From positions 1-30,020 of the IMG/VR virus record IMGVR_UViG_3300037042_002298: 30,020 nt of DNA. The stretch is one strand, 5' to 3'. The notes beneath the pieces were generated by a model. That model saw nothing but the letters and a program-made list of their open reading frames with translations, did no database searches and was not told the DNA's origin. This document shows, piece after piece, positions 12,960 through 20,151 of this stretch. This stretch comes from a virus. Each line of letters starts with the position of its first letter. The first letter of the stretch is position 1. The translations under genes were made by a program, and so were the position numbers.

Positions 12960-13859
12960 ATGAGCACCAAAACAGCACACGCGCCGGCTGATGCCGGCAA
13001 CGCACTAGCAGACCACGCTGCCGAGATTGCAGCGGTCTCGAGCCAGACCGAGGACACGCCCGCGCCTATGGTCTTCGACGATGCCGACCGCATCGTGATC
13101 GGCACGCCATGTTATGGCGGTAACGTCAAAATGGGCTTCATGACTTCGTACAACGAGACGCTGCTGCACGTCCGCATCCGCGTCCGTAATGAGCAAAACG
13201 AGATCGAGCTGCAACCGCTCGTGGCCGAGAGCCTATTCCTGGACAAGGAATCGCACATCGACCGAGCGCGGAACAAGATCGCCGCCAAGTTTCTCGCGAG
13301 CAAGTACAACTGGCTGCTCTATATCGACGCCGACATTGTCTTCCCGGGCACCGCGGTCGCGAGACTCTGGCAGCACGGCATGGTGGGGCACAAGATCGTT
13401 ACGGCACCTTACGCGCTAAAAGGCGTCGTGCCTCAGTTCGCGATCAATGGGCTAGCTGGCGCCAAGATCGACGAACGCGGGCTGGTCGAGGTCGTGCATG
13501 CCGGCACAGGCTTCATGCTGATCCATCGCAGCGTGTTTGACGCGATCCGCGATGCCGGCTTGGCGCCCGAGTACAACCTCGGCAGCAATGATCCCGACGT
13601 TCACACGCTCAAGACCTCCAGGGCTTACTTCAAGTCGGGCGTGCGCGAAGTGATGCCGGGCAATCCCATATGGCTCTCAGAGGATTACATGCTCTGCCAC
13701 GAGTGGCGCAATCTGGGCGGCAAGATCCACACCGACACCAAGGTGGCACTGAGCCACATAGGCGATCTTACCTATCCGGCGAATCCCAAGGAGATCTTCG
13801 CCGCCGTGGCCGAGCTCCGCCGCATCAAGCATCACGATTGCCCAGCCACGCTGGTTTAG
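12960..13859 (+). CDS. GT-A fold glycosyltransferase
   Basis: This 299-residue protein has a ~40-residue A/T-rich N-terminal tail, then IVIGTPCYGGNV (first beta strand and nucleotide loop), ESHIDRARNKIAAKFL (97-112), and the metal-binding DxD in WLLYIDADIVFPG (D123, D125). FMLIHRSVFD, the acceptor-side acidic SEDYMLCHEWRNLGGKIHTD (240-259) and LSHIGDLTY with a metal-ligand-type His266 complete the set expected of a retaining or inverting GT-A enzyme. It transfers a sugar from a nucleotide donor; the acceptor is unknown. The position directly behind the capsid and in front of the head-tail connector points to a late function, perhaps glycosylating a virion protein. Start ATG 12960 (TTG directly before). 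Confidence 0.84.
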   Translation: MSTKTAHAPADAGNALADHAAEIAAVSSQTEDTPAPMVFDDADRIVIGTPCYGGNVKMGFMTSYNETLLHVRIRVRNEQNEIELQPLVAESLFLDKESHIDRARNKIAAKFLASKYNWLLYIDADIVFPGTAVARLWQHGMVGHKIVTAPYALKGVVPQFAINGLAGAKIDERGLVEVVHAGTGFMLIHRSVFDAIRDAGLAPEYNLGSNDPDVHTLKTSRAYFKSGVREVMPGNPIWLSEDYMLCHEWRNLGGKIHTDTKVALSHIGDLTYPANPKEIFAAVAELRRIKHHDCPATLV

Positions 13860-13860
13860 G

Positions 13861-14196
13861 ATGAGTGCTTTCAACGATCTCAACACCCGAGCGGCTGAGT
13901 TTGCCGAGGACACGATGGGCGAGGCGTTTTCCTACACGTCTCTGGCCGGCGTTACCACGGCCGGGCTGATCGGCGTGTTCAACCAGGTCGAAAGCACCTT
14001 CCTTTTCGAAGATCATTCCCAGCGCAGGACCGTCGAGCTGGACTGCTGCACCAGCAAAACGCAATGGGGCGCGACGGTTCCTGCCAATCGGGCCAGCATC
14101 ACTTACGGCGGCGTGGGCTACGTCATCGACAAGATCGACGCGACCGACACCGCGGGGGATCCCTGGTACACGCTGCGGCTAAAGCGGCTGTCGTGA
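13861..14196 (+). CDS. Head-tail connector-like protein
   Basis: The product is 111 residues, starting one base after the glycosyltransferase stop. The pattern is a helical N-terminus (DLNTRAAEFAEDTMGEAF), then beta strands (HSQRRTVELDCCTSKTQWGA, ASITYGGVGYVIDKIDATDT), ending in WYTLRLKRL. It matches small connector/completion proteins such as the lambda FII-type or neck proteins by length, fold pattern and place between capsid and tail terminator. No single diagnostic motif exists. A CC pair at about residue 61 is unusual for such a protein. The stop overlaps the next gene's GTG. Confidence 0.6.
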   Translation: MSAFNDLNTRAAEFAEDTMGEAFSYTSLAGVTTAGLIGVFNQVESTFLFEDHSQRRTVELDCCTSKTQWGATVPANRASITYGGVGYVIDKIDATDTAGDPWYTLRLKRLS

Positions 14197-14993
14197 TCTC
14201 ATTCGACTACCAGGAGAATCTCGATAAGGAGCTGGCATTCCGGCTCATGCGTATTCAAGACCTTGCCCGCGAGGGCTTGGTGGATCCTGGGCTAGGGACA
14301 TTAAGCGTCCAGGCAAAGTTGCTCTTGGAGCATGTGATGCGCATAACGCCGCCCAAGACGATCAAGCAGGGCAAGGATCGGGTGCGAATCGATCTCGAGC
14401 GCATATTCAGGCCGCTGGATCCAAACAAGTTCCGCAGCGAGAGCATCCGCAAACTCATCCGCGTCGGCGATCCAGTCGCTTGGGAGAACTTTTCCAGCAA
14501 GCAGCGCGAGGGTGAGCTGGCCCAGACGCAGGCAATCATTCCCAACGAGCGACTGCACCGCGCTAACCGAGACAAGCGCGGCCGGGCTTACCGCAACCCG
14601 CGGCCAAGGATGGTGACGCTCAAACCCGAGCAGGTCGTGCTTAAACAGATGATCCTAGCATCGCAGGCCAACGTTGGGCACGCAAAGGCCGGCTGGGTGC
14701 GTGCGTACACGGAACTAGGCGGAGATCGGGCGCCCGAGTGGGTTAAAAGGCATTTCCCCGGCAAGGGTGTCTTCCAGGATGGCCGCAAAGCCGATAACCC
14801 ATTTATCGCCGCATACAATCAGACCGGCTGGGGGAAAAAGAGCGACGAAGCGCAACGCATCATGAATGCCGCGATCAAGGGCCGCACCAACGCCATGCGC
14901 AGTTACTTCGACACGATTGGCAAGATGATCGCCGAGGGGAAGCTAACTCCATTCCAGGCGCAGCAGGCAGCGATTGCCGAGCAGTTCTTTTAA
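14193..14993 (+). CDS. Neck/tail completion protein (putative)
   Basis: This protein has 266 residues from GTG 14193, which overlaps the connector stop. The frame is open 129 bases further upstream, but that part is an arginine/histidine-rich shadow of the connector gene. It is basic and helical, with VMRITPPKTIKQGKDRVRIDLERIF (about 45-70), a feature of phage neck or minor tail proteins that begin by recognising the connector. A long C-terminal helix ends TPFQAQQAAIAEQFF. It lies in the slot of lambda gpZ. The function is taken from the position, not from a clear domain. Confidence 0.55.
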   Translation: MISFDYQENLDKELAFRLMRIQDLAREGLVDPGLGTLSVQAKLLLEHVMRITPPKTIKQGKDRVRIDLERIFRPLDPNKFRSESIRKLIRVGDPVAWENFSSKQREGELAQTQAIIPNERLHRANRDKRGRAYRNPRPRMVTLKPEQVVLKQMILASQANVGHAKAGWVRAYTELGGDRAPEWVKRHFPGKGVFQDGRKADNPFIAAYNQTGWGKKSDEAQRIMNAAIKGRTNAMRSYFDTIGKMIAEGKLTPFQAQQAAIAEQFF

Positions 14994-14994
14994 T

Positions 14995-15492
14995 ATGCCA
15001 GCCAGCACCATCGCAGCGCTGCTCGATTACGAGACCAACATTGAAGACGCGCTAAAAACGCACTTCCAGAACACGCTGCCGACAACCCAGATTTTGACGC
15101 CGCGGGTGCTGATCGGGACCGCGCCGATCTTGACCACGCCGCGCATCACGCTCGTCGTCGGAGTTACGGGCACCAATCCAAACCAGACGGCAACGCGCCA
15201 GAACACGGCGCAGGATTACGACTCGCACAAGCTGGGCACCGTGCAGGCCATCGGCACCACCCGGCGCGACGGCACCGGGCAATCTCTGGGCACGCTGCGC
15301 GGATCTATTCGCCAAGCGATGCTGCAGGCCACCGCGGCGCTGAACGTAAACACCCTGCCTTACTACCAAGTGATCACGCTGCGCGAGGGCTCCTGCGTCT
15401 CACTGAGCGACGCCGAGAACGACGAAATCAGCACGCAGGTCACTTACAACCTGGAATTCTACATAAAACCCGACCAGTGGCCGGCGAGTTGA
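14995..15492 (+). CDS. Tail terminator-like protein
   Basis: This 165-residue protein starts at ATG 14995, one base after the previous stop; an in-frame TTG further upstream is less likely. The alternating pattern (ITLVVGVTGTNPNQ, a central loop region, LRGSIRQAMLQATAALNVNT helix, then YQVITLREGSCVSLSDAEND and ISTQVTYNLEFYI as closing strands) is that of the tail terminator family (lambda gpU, SPP1 gp17). These proteins cap the tail tube and connect it to the head. The gene order connector, neck, terminator, tube supports it. Confidence 0.65.
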   Translation: MPASTIAALLDYETNIEDALKTHFQNTLPTTQILTPRVLIGTAPILTTPRITLVVGVTGTNPNQTATRQNTAQDYDSHKLGTVQAIGTTRRDGTGQSLGTLRGSIRQAMLQATAALNVNTLPYYQVITLREGSCVSLSDAENDEISTQVTYNLEFYIKPDQWPAS

Positions 15493-15517
15493 CGCAAACC
15501 GCAAAAGCTAGACTACC

Positions 15518-15880
15518 ATGCCCTACCAAGACGGCACATTCCCGAGTGGCTCGCCCACCATCACGATTAACAGCGTCGCCTACAAGGCGAACAGCTTTAC
15601 CATCACCAAGCCGGCGAACACCGTTAACATCACGGACCAGAACGGCGATCCGTCCGGCGCCATCAGCTTTAAGCAGCCGCGCAACGGCACCGCCGAGGTT
15701 CAGTTCGCCGCCAACACCACGGCCGAGCCGACGACCGCCGCTTACAATTCCACGACGGGCGTATTCGTTGCCACGATCGACAACGCGAACGTGAACTGCT
15801 TTGTCACGTCAGTCTCGATCTCAAAGCCCAAGGACGCTCCCTGGACTGCCACGCTGAACTGGCAGGAAAAGATTAATTGA
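15518..15880 (+). CDS. Tail tube-like protein
   Basis: This is a 120-residue all-beta protein (SPTITINSVAYKANSFTITK, AISFKQPRNGTAEVQFAANT, CFVTSVSISKPKDAPWTATL), consistent with a compact tail tube monomer by position between terminator and tail assembly protein. It is shorter than most tube proteins. The N-terminal MPYQDGTF nearly equals the MAYQDGNF that opens the 622-residue tail protein at 17975. CTACC directly before ATG, no Shine-Dalgarno. Confidence 0.62.
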   Translation: MPYQDGTFPSGSPTITINSVAYKANSFTITKPANTVNITDQNGDPSGAISFKQPRNGTAEVQFAANTTAEPTTAAYNSTTGVFVATIDNANVNCFVTSVSISKPKDAPWTATLNWQEKIN

Positions 15881-15905
15881 GGACCGGCACGCGCCGGCTG
15901 GCGTG

Positions 15906-16535
15906 ATGTCGACCGTCCTCCAATTCAGAGAAATCCCAGGCTTCGCGGACGCACTGCGCCGCGAGGCTTCTGTGCGTCGGCAGGCATGGGCACACACGCA
16001 CACCGAGATCGCAGGCATCCGCGTCCGCGTACTAACGATGCGTGACGTGATCATCCTCGAGGAGCTGCAAAACGGATTTTTCGCTCCCTGGCGCTTCGAC
16101 ACCAACGAGGAATTTCTGGCCCACTGCGCGCAGCTCGTCTGGTGGATGTCGGACCTGCCTAAGCCGCCGCTCTACTCTCGCAGCGTCTTCCACCCTTGGA
16201 TCGCCGGGCGCCAGCAGGCTCTAATCCGCTACCTAGCGACCAGGCCCAAGCAGCTCGCTGACGACACCAATCGCTACCTGCGCGATGCGTTCATGGACGC
16301 GCCCAAGGGCGGAGAGACGCAGGGCCAAGCCGTCGCCGGCATGCCCGCCTATCTCGCCGACACTCTGGCCGCTGGTGGCTTCCAGGTGACGACCGACGAG
16401 ATGCTGGACATGCCGATTGCTCGCCTTTGGCAGCTTATCCGTCTCGCGAGCCGCAGGGTTTACGGCACGGCATTAACGAATGAGAGCGACAAAATCGCCT
16501 GCGACTTCCTCGCCGGCATGACCGGGAGAAATTAA
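15906..16535 (+). CDS. Tail assembly protein (putative chaperone)
   Basis: The protein is 209 residues between the tube and tape measure genes, the place of tail assembly chaperones (lambda G/GT). The first part (IAGIRVRVLTMRDVIILEEL) fits such proteins. The remainder is helical, with WWMSDLPKPPLYSRSVFHPW and RLWQLIRLASRRVYGTALTN. In lambda a -1 frameshift makes a longer form; I find no slippery heptamer followed by an open frame here, so one product is assumed. ATG 15906 is preceded by an in-frame GTG. Confidence 0.55.
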   Translation: MSTVLQFREIPGFADALRREASVRRQAWAHTHTEIAGIRVRVLTMRDVIILEELQNGFFAPWRFDTNEEFLAHCAQLVWWMSDLPKPPLYSRSVFHPWIAGRQQALIRYLATRPKQLADDTNRYLRDAFMDAPKGGETQGQAVAGMPAYLADTLAAGGFQVTTDEMLDMPIARLWQLIRLASRRVYGTALTNESDKIACDFLAGMTGRN

Positions 16536-16537
16536 CC

Positions 16538-17968
16538 GTGGCCGAATTTGGCGTTGGATTCCGTTTCTTTGCCAAGACCGACGAGCTCGCCGCCGGTCTG
16601 CGACAGGCTGGCGAAGAGGGCAAGCAGCTCAAAAAGACCCTAGGCGACACGTTCGGCGAATCATCCGTCTGGAAGAATCTAACCGCGGTCGGCATCGGCA
16701 CGACGCTGATCCGCGGATTCATGCTCGCGACCGAGAACGCGCAAAAGCTCCGCGAGGAATCAGAGCGACTCGGCCGGCCGCTGGACTACGCCACCGCATC
16801 TGTAGCCAGGCTCGGCGATGCCTTCGACCAGCTTAAGCAGTTTGGCGCCGATTCCGCGACGTTTATCCTATCGGGGTATACGCTGATCGGCGACGAGATC
16901 GGCAAGGTCATTAACCGTGTCCGCGGCATCACTGAGGCCCAAGAAGTATTCGCCGAGCGCGCCGCCAAGGCCGCCGAGGAGGCCGAGAAGCGGCTGGCCA
17001 AGGCTCGCGAGGCCAACGACCCAGAGAAGATCCGCGAGGCCGAGCGGCGCTTGGCTGACGCCCGCATTGAGGCCGCGATCAAAAACGCGGACGAAGTGGG
17101 CAAGGTGTTCCTGCTGATGCAGCGCGAGCTAGCGATCAAGGAAGAGATTGCCCGCGTGGGTGAACGCACGGTCAAGGGCATTGAGCTCCAGGGCCAGCTC
17201 GAGAAGACCCGGGCGGAGATAATCGCCGAGAATCGCAAAGACCAGGAGAAGCTAGCGAAGGAAGGCGAGGCCGCCGTTGAGGCCGAGTTCAAGGCGATCG
17301 ACGAGACGCTGGCAGCTCGCGAGAAGCTGGCGAAACTGAAGTTTGACGCGCTGACAGCCGCCGAGCAGGAAGTGATTGTGGCCCGCGAGATGGCCCAGCT
17401 CGAGAAGGAATTCCGCCAGCTAAAGGTCGACGGCGTCGAGACGACCGACGTAGAGATCCAGCTGCTCGAGAAGGGCAACCAGCTTGCCAAGATCCGCGCC
17501 GAGATCGCGAAAGACACCGCCAACCAGAGCGAGCGCGCTGTGCAGGCCGAGGTGCAGAAAAACCGCGTGATGGCCTTTCGCGGCGGCGCCACCTTCAACG
17601 AGCAAAGCGACGAGACGCTGCGCGAGATCATACGCCGCAATGAGCAGCAGGCATCCAGACTCCAGGCGGAGGGTATCGGGCAGCCGCAGCTAGTGGCTTC
17701 GCTCAACCTCGGCGAGGCATCCAGGCTACGCTTCGAGGCGCAGAACGCGCAGCAGATTCTCGCCAGCCGCGAGGAGCTGCGCCGAAACGTGCAGATGATG
17801 GGCATTGAAGGCGCCCGCATGCAGTTCCGCGGCGATCCGATTGTGTTTGAATCAATGGTGCAGCGCTTCGTCGAAGACTCACGCACCACGCAAGACGTGC
17901 AGCGCGAAAACGGACGCCAGCTCCAGGACATCAACCAACGGCTGCTGAAAGCCGGATTCGGAAAGTAA
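16538..17968 (+). CDS. Tape measure protein (short, coiled coil)
   Basis: The tape measure sets tail length and crosses the host envelope during infection. The 476-residue protein starts at GTG 16538. It opens with GVGFRFFAKTDELAAGLRQAGEE, the usual tape-measure start, then has a glycine/alanine-rich hydrophobic segment (AVGIGTTLIRGFML, about 50-63) and about 250 residues of charged coiled coil (AERAAKAAEEAEKRLAKARE and onward). A QQ-rich C-terminal part follows (QMMGIEGARMQF). At about 0.15 nm per residue a tail of roughly 70 nm would follow. A peptidoglycan-hydrolase domain is not visible. The antisense frame is open almost throughout, an effect of codon use and not a gene. Confidence 0.82.
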   Translation: MAEFGVGFRFFAKTDELAAGLRQAGEEGKQLKKTLGDTFGESSVWKNLTAVGIGTTLIRGFMLATENAQKLREESERLGRPLDYATASVARLGDAFDQLKQFGADSATFILSGYTLIGDEIGKVINRVRGITEAQEVFAERAAKAAEEAEKRLAKAREANDPEKIREAERRLADARIEAAIKNADEVGKVFLLMQRELAIKEEIARVGERTVKGIELQGQLEKTRAEIIAENRKDQEKLAKEGEAAVEAEFKAIDETLAAREKLAKLKFDALTAAEQEVIVAREMAQLEKEFRQLKVDGVETTDVEIQLLEKGNQLAKIRAEIAKDTANQSERAVQAEVQKNRVMAFRGGATFNEQSDETLREIIRRNEQQASRLQAEGIGQPQLVASLNLGEASRLRFEAQNAQQILASREELRRNVQMMGIEGARMQFRGDPIVFESMVQRFVEDSRTTQDVQRENGRQLQDINQRLLKAGFGK

Positions 17969-17974
17969 ACGCAC

Positions 17975-19843
17975 ATGGCCTACCAAGACGGCAACTTCAC
18001 CAACGCGATCCAAGACGGTCCAGCGCGCATCTTTTACCCGTTCATCAACGCGCCCACCAAGGACACGACCACTAAGGGCACGGTGCGCAATTACGTCGTG
18101 GTGCCGTCCAGCTATACGCCCGCCGCAGCTCTCAGCACGGATCCGGCCGATAACACGCAGTATCTGATCGAGGAGACTGATCTGACCGTGGAAGGTGGCC
18201 TGGGTCGCTATGGTCGCACTTACTGCAAGGTGCCAGGACAGCAGATTGAGCCTGGGACGATTGCCCTATCTAAGCCAACGATCCCTGGCAACGACGCATT
18301 TCCGCGCAATTTCGGCAGCTACCTAATCGTTCAGCCAGACACGACGCTGGAAAAATACGACGCCTACCAGCGCACGGCTGTTACCAGCGACAGCGGGGTG
18401 CCGGGCTTTTATCCGAGCGGAGGCACGTACACGCTCGGATTCGACGGGAACACGTCGTCTGCACTAAATTACGCAGCGAATGCGGCCACGGTGCAGACCG
18501 CACTGAACGGATTTAGCACGGTTCAGAATCGCGGCAATGTGACAGTGAGTGGAAGCTACAATTCGTCGACGGGATTTGATGTGACGTTCGCGAACATTTC
18601 GGCGGCGACGATGAATACTGCCGGAATTACAGTCGCAACCGATTCAACAGTCACAAACTCAGTGTCAAGCAGTCAAAATGGGTACTCCCAAGCGTTTGAG
18701 ATTAAGTGCAATCCAGGAACACTTTCCAACACGAATCTAGTGCAAAACACGGTGAATATCACCGCTGTTATTGGTCCAAGCTCGTCCTACAGTTATAACG
18801 CCACGTCTAGAACATGGTCGGCATCAATATTTGCTGCTTTTAGTGGTGGTGGGTATCAACCCATGACGGGTGGATCGTTTACCATAGGCTTACTTGGAAA
18901 TACTAGTTCAGCGATCAACGTTGCATTCAATACCGCCACAATGCTATCAAGCATAAATTCTGCGGTATCATCGTTTACGGAGGTAAGCTCTAGGGGTGGT
19001 TGTATCGTTACATGCTCTTCTGCAAGCAATACGTTGATAAGTTACACAATTTCGTTGCCGGGAGCGATAACGGGAGGCACCTTTGCGATTTCTTTACTTG
19101 GAGATACAACCGCTGCCATAGGATATAATGCTAATACTGCTACAGTAGAGACTGCGATAAATAATTTAGCTAACGTACAAACGCGAGGCAATGTCATTGT
19201 AACAGGTTCTAGCGCCACATCGACAATTTTAAACAATACAAATACCTCTGCTGTATTTTCTATTGGTTTCAGCAACAACATATTTGCAGGAAATGCCGTT
19301 TCTCTGACGCCATCCGGCAGCACGATCACGATTGCAAAGACCGACGGCACCATCGGCCGCACCCAGCGTATCACGTTTGGCGCAGCCACTGCTACCCGCA
19401 CGCTTTACGCCGCCGGCCACGGGATCGACGCTGGGGAAACGATCTTCATCCGCAATTCTGGCAGCATCTTCACGAACATCGCATCAAGCAAAGTTACGGT
19501 GATCGATGCCAACACGATCCAGCTTTCGGTTGCCGCTTCCGATACCTGGTCCAACGCTACCACGATTACGGAGATTGGACCGCGCACGAAGACGAATTAC
19601 GAGCCAGGCAGCGTCGTGATCCGGTCTAAGACCACAACCGATTTTTATCTGCCTGGGGTCACTGCGGGCATCACGACTGCGGACGACATTCCTATTCCGG
19701 TCGACGAAAGCGGCACGGCGGCTTTTCTCCAAGGCGTCTTTTCCGGCCAAGACAACATCAACGTTCGCGTTGGCGAGCTCACGCCCTGGCGCGGGCCGAT
19801 CTTGCTGGTGGATCGCACCAGCGTGGCATCTGCTGACGTATGA
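17975..19843 (+). CDS. Distal tail / receptor-facing protein with three repeated domains
   Basis: This is a 622-residue protein starting MAYQDGNFTN. The N-terminal ~145 residues (with GRYGRTYCKVPGQQ and FPRNFGSYLIVQPDTTLEKY) and the C-terminal ~170 (RTLYAAGHGIDAGETIFIRN, then YLPGVTAGITTADDIPIPVD) have the GC-rich composition of their neighbours. Between them lie three copies of one beta-rich domain, starting at residues 149 (GGTYTLGFDGNTSSALNYAA), 299 (GGSFTIGLLGNTSSAINVAF) and 367 (GGTFAISLLGDTTAAIGYNA), each followed by a NxATVxxAINxxxxVxxRGN-type segment. Repeated domains of this type are typical of adhesive or exposed proteins. The DNA of the repeats is notably AT-richer. The role is probably a baseplate/adhesin or tail surface protein. 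No enzymatic motif. Confidence 0.7.
   Translation: MAYQDGNFTNAIQDGPARIFYPFINAPTKDTTTKGTVRNYVVVPSSYTPAAALSTDPADNTQYLIEETDLTVEGGLGRYGRTYCKVPGQQIEPGTIALSKPTIPGNDAFPRNFGSYLIVQPDTTLEKYDAYQRTAVTSDSGVPGFYPSGGTYTLGFDGNTSSALNYAANAATVQTALNGFSTVQNRGNVTVSGSYNSSTGFDVTFANISAATMNTAGITVATDSTVTNSVSSSQNGYSQAFEIKCNPGTLSNTNLVQNTVNITAVIGPSSSYSYNATSRTWSASIFAAFSGGGYQPMTGGSFTIGLLGNTSSAINVAFNTATMLSSINSAVSSFTEVSSRGGCIVTCSSASNTLISYTISLPGAITGGTFAISLLGDTTAAIGYNANTATVETAINNLANVQTRGNVIVTGSSATSTILNNTNTSAVFSIGFSNNIFAGNAVSLTPSGSTITIAKTDGTIGRTQRITFGAATATRTLYAAGHGIDAGETIFIRNSGSIFTNIASSKVTVIDANTIQLSVAASDTWSNATTITEIGPRTKTNYEPGSVVIRSKTTTDFYLPGVTAGITTADDIPIPVDESGTAAFLQGVFSGQDNINVRVGELTPWRGPILLVDRTSVASADV
18419..19294 (+). repeat. 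Three diverged copies of a tail domain in AT-rich DNA
   Basis: Copies begin at 18419, 18869 and 19073 and share GG[TS][FY]-x(4)-G[ND]T[ST][SA]A[IL], the following N-x-ATV/ATM-x(3)-[IL]N pattern, and RGN or RGG before a TGS/CSS segment. Base identity between copies is low, so the duplication is old or the copies were acquired separately. From about 18640 to 19300 the DNA is visibly richer in A/T than the flanking tail genes. Confidence 0.7.
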
Positions 19844-20133
19844 CGCCGATTCCAGAGCCAACGGATCCTTTGCTTGGCTGGGCGATGGACAATCCGACCG
19901 CAGTGCGCGAGGCGATCCGGCGCATCAATCTGCTGACTGGCAACGTCCAAGTGGTAATCACGAACACGGGGGGATCCCAGTTAACATTCACAGAGCGAAA
20001 CGCTATTCTGACGATTAGCACCAAGGACATCGACTTCGGGACCATCTCTGGAAGCAAAGCCAGCAATGCAGCGCTCTCGAGCCTGATGACTTCGATCAAA
20101 CGCATCTTCACCGTCACTGATTCCACGTCTTGA
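19840..20133 (+). CDS. Small tail-associated protein
   Basis: This is a 97-residue protein whose ATG overlaps the previous stop by 4 bases, between two tail proteins. It begins PIPEPTDPLLGWAMDNPTAVREAIRR (helical), then becomes beta-rich (NVQVVITNTGGSQLTFTE, NAILTISTKDIDFGTISG) and ends in a serine/threonine-rich helix. I recognise no family. A baseplate or fibre-joining role follows only from the position. Confidence 0.58.
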   Translation: MTPIPEPTDPLLGWAMDNPTAVREAIRRINLLTGNVQVVITNTGGSQLTFTERNAILTISTKDIDFGTISGSKASNAALSSLMTSIKRIFTVTDSTS

Positions 20134-20151
20134 CGAAACACTCTCTCTCAA

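Noticed and set aside
14064-14192. Upstream extension of the neck-protein frame
   Set aside because: It reads as an Arg/His-rich shadow of the connector gene. GTG 14193 with the stop/start overlap fits the style of the genome.
16480-16560. Lambda G/GT-type programmed frameshift between assembly protein and a T-like extension
   Set aside because: No slippery heptamer and no open frame after the stop other than the tape measure itself.
16786-17976. Long antisense frame (396 residues) opposite the tape measure
   Set aside because: Serine-rich composition produced by GAG/CGC codon bias on the other strand; no motif, and a clear coiled-coil gene on the + strand.
18419-19294. Diversity-generating retroelement variable region
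   Set aside because: There is no reverse transcriptase, no template repeat and no adenine-directed substitution pattern between the copies.
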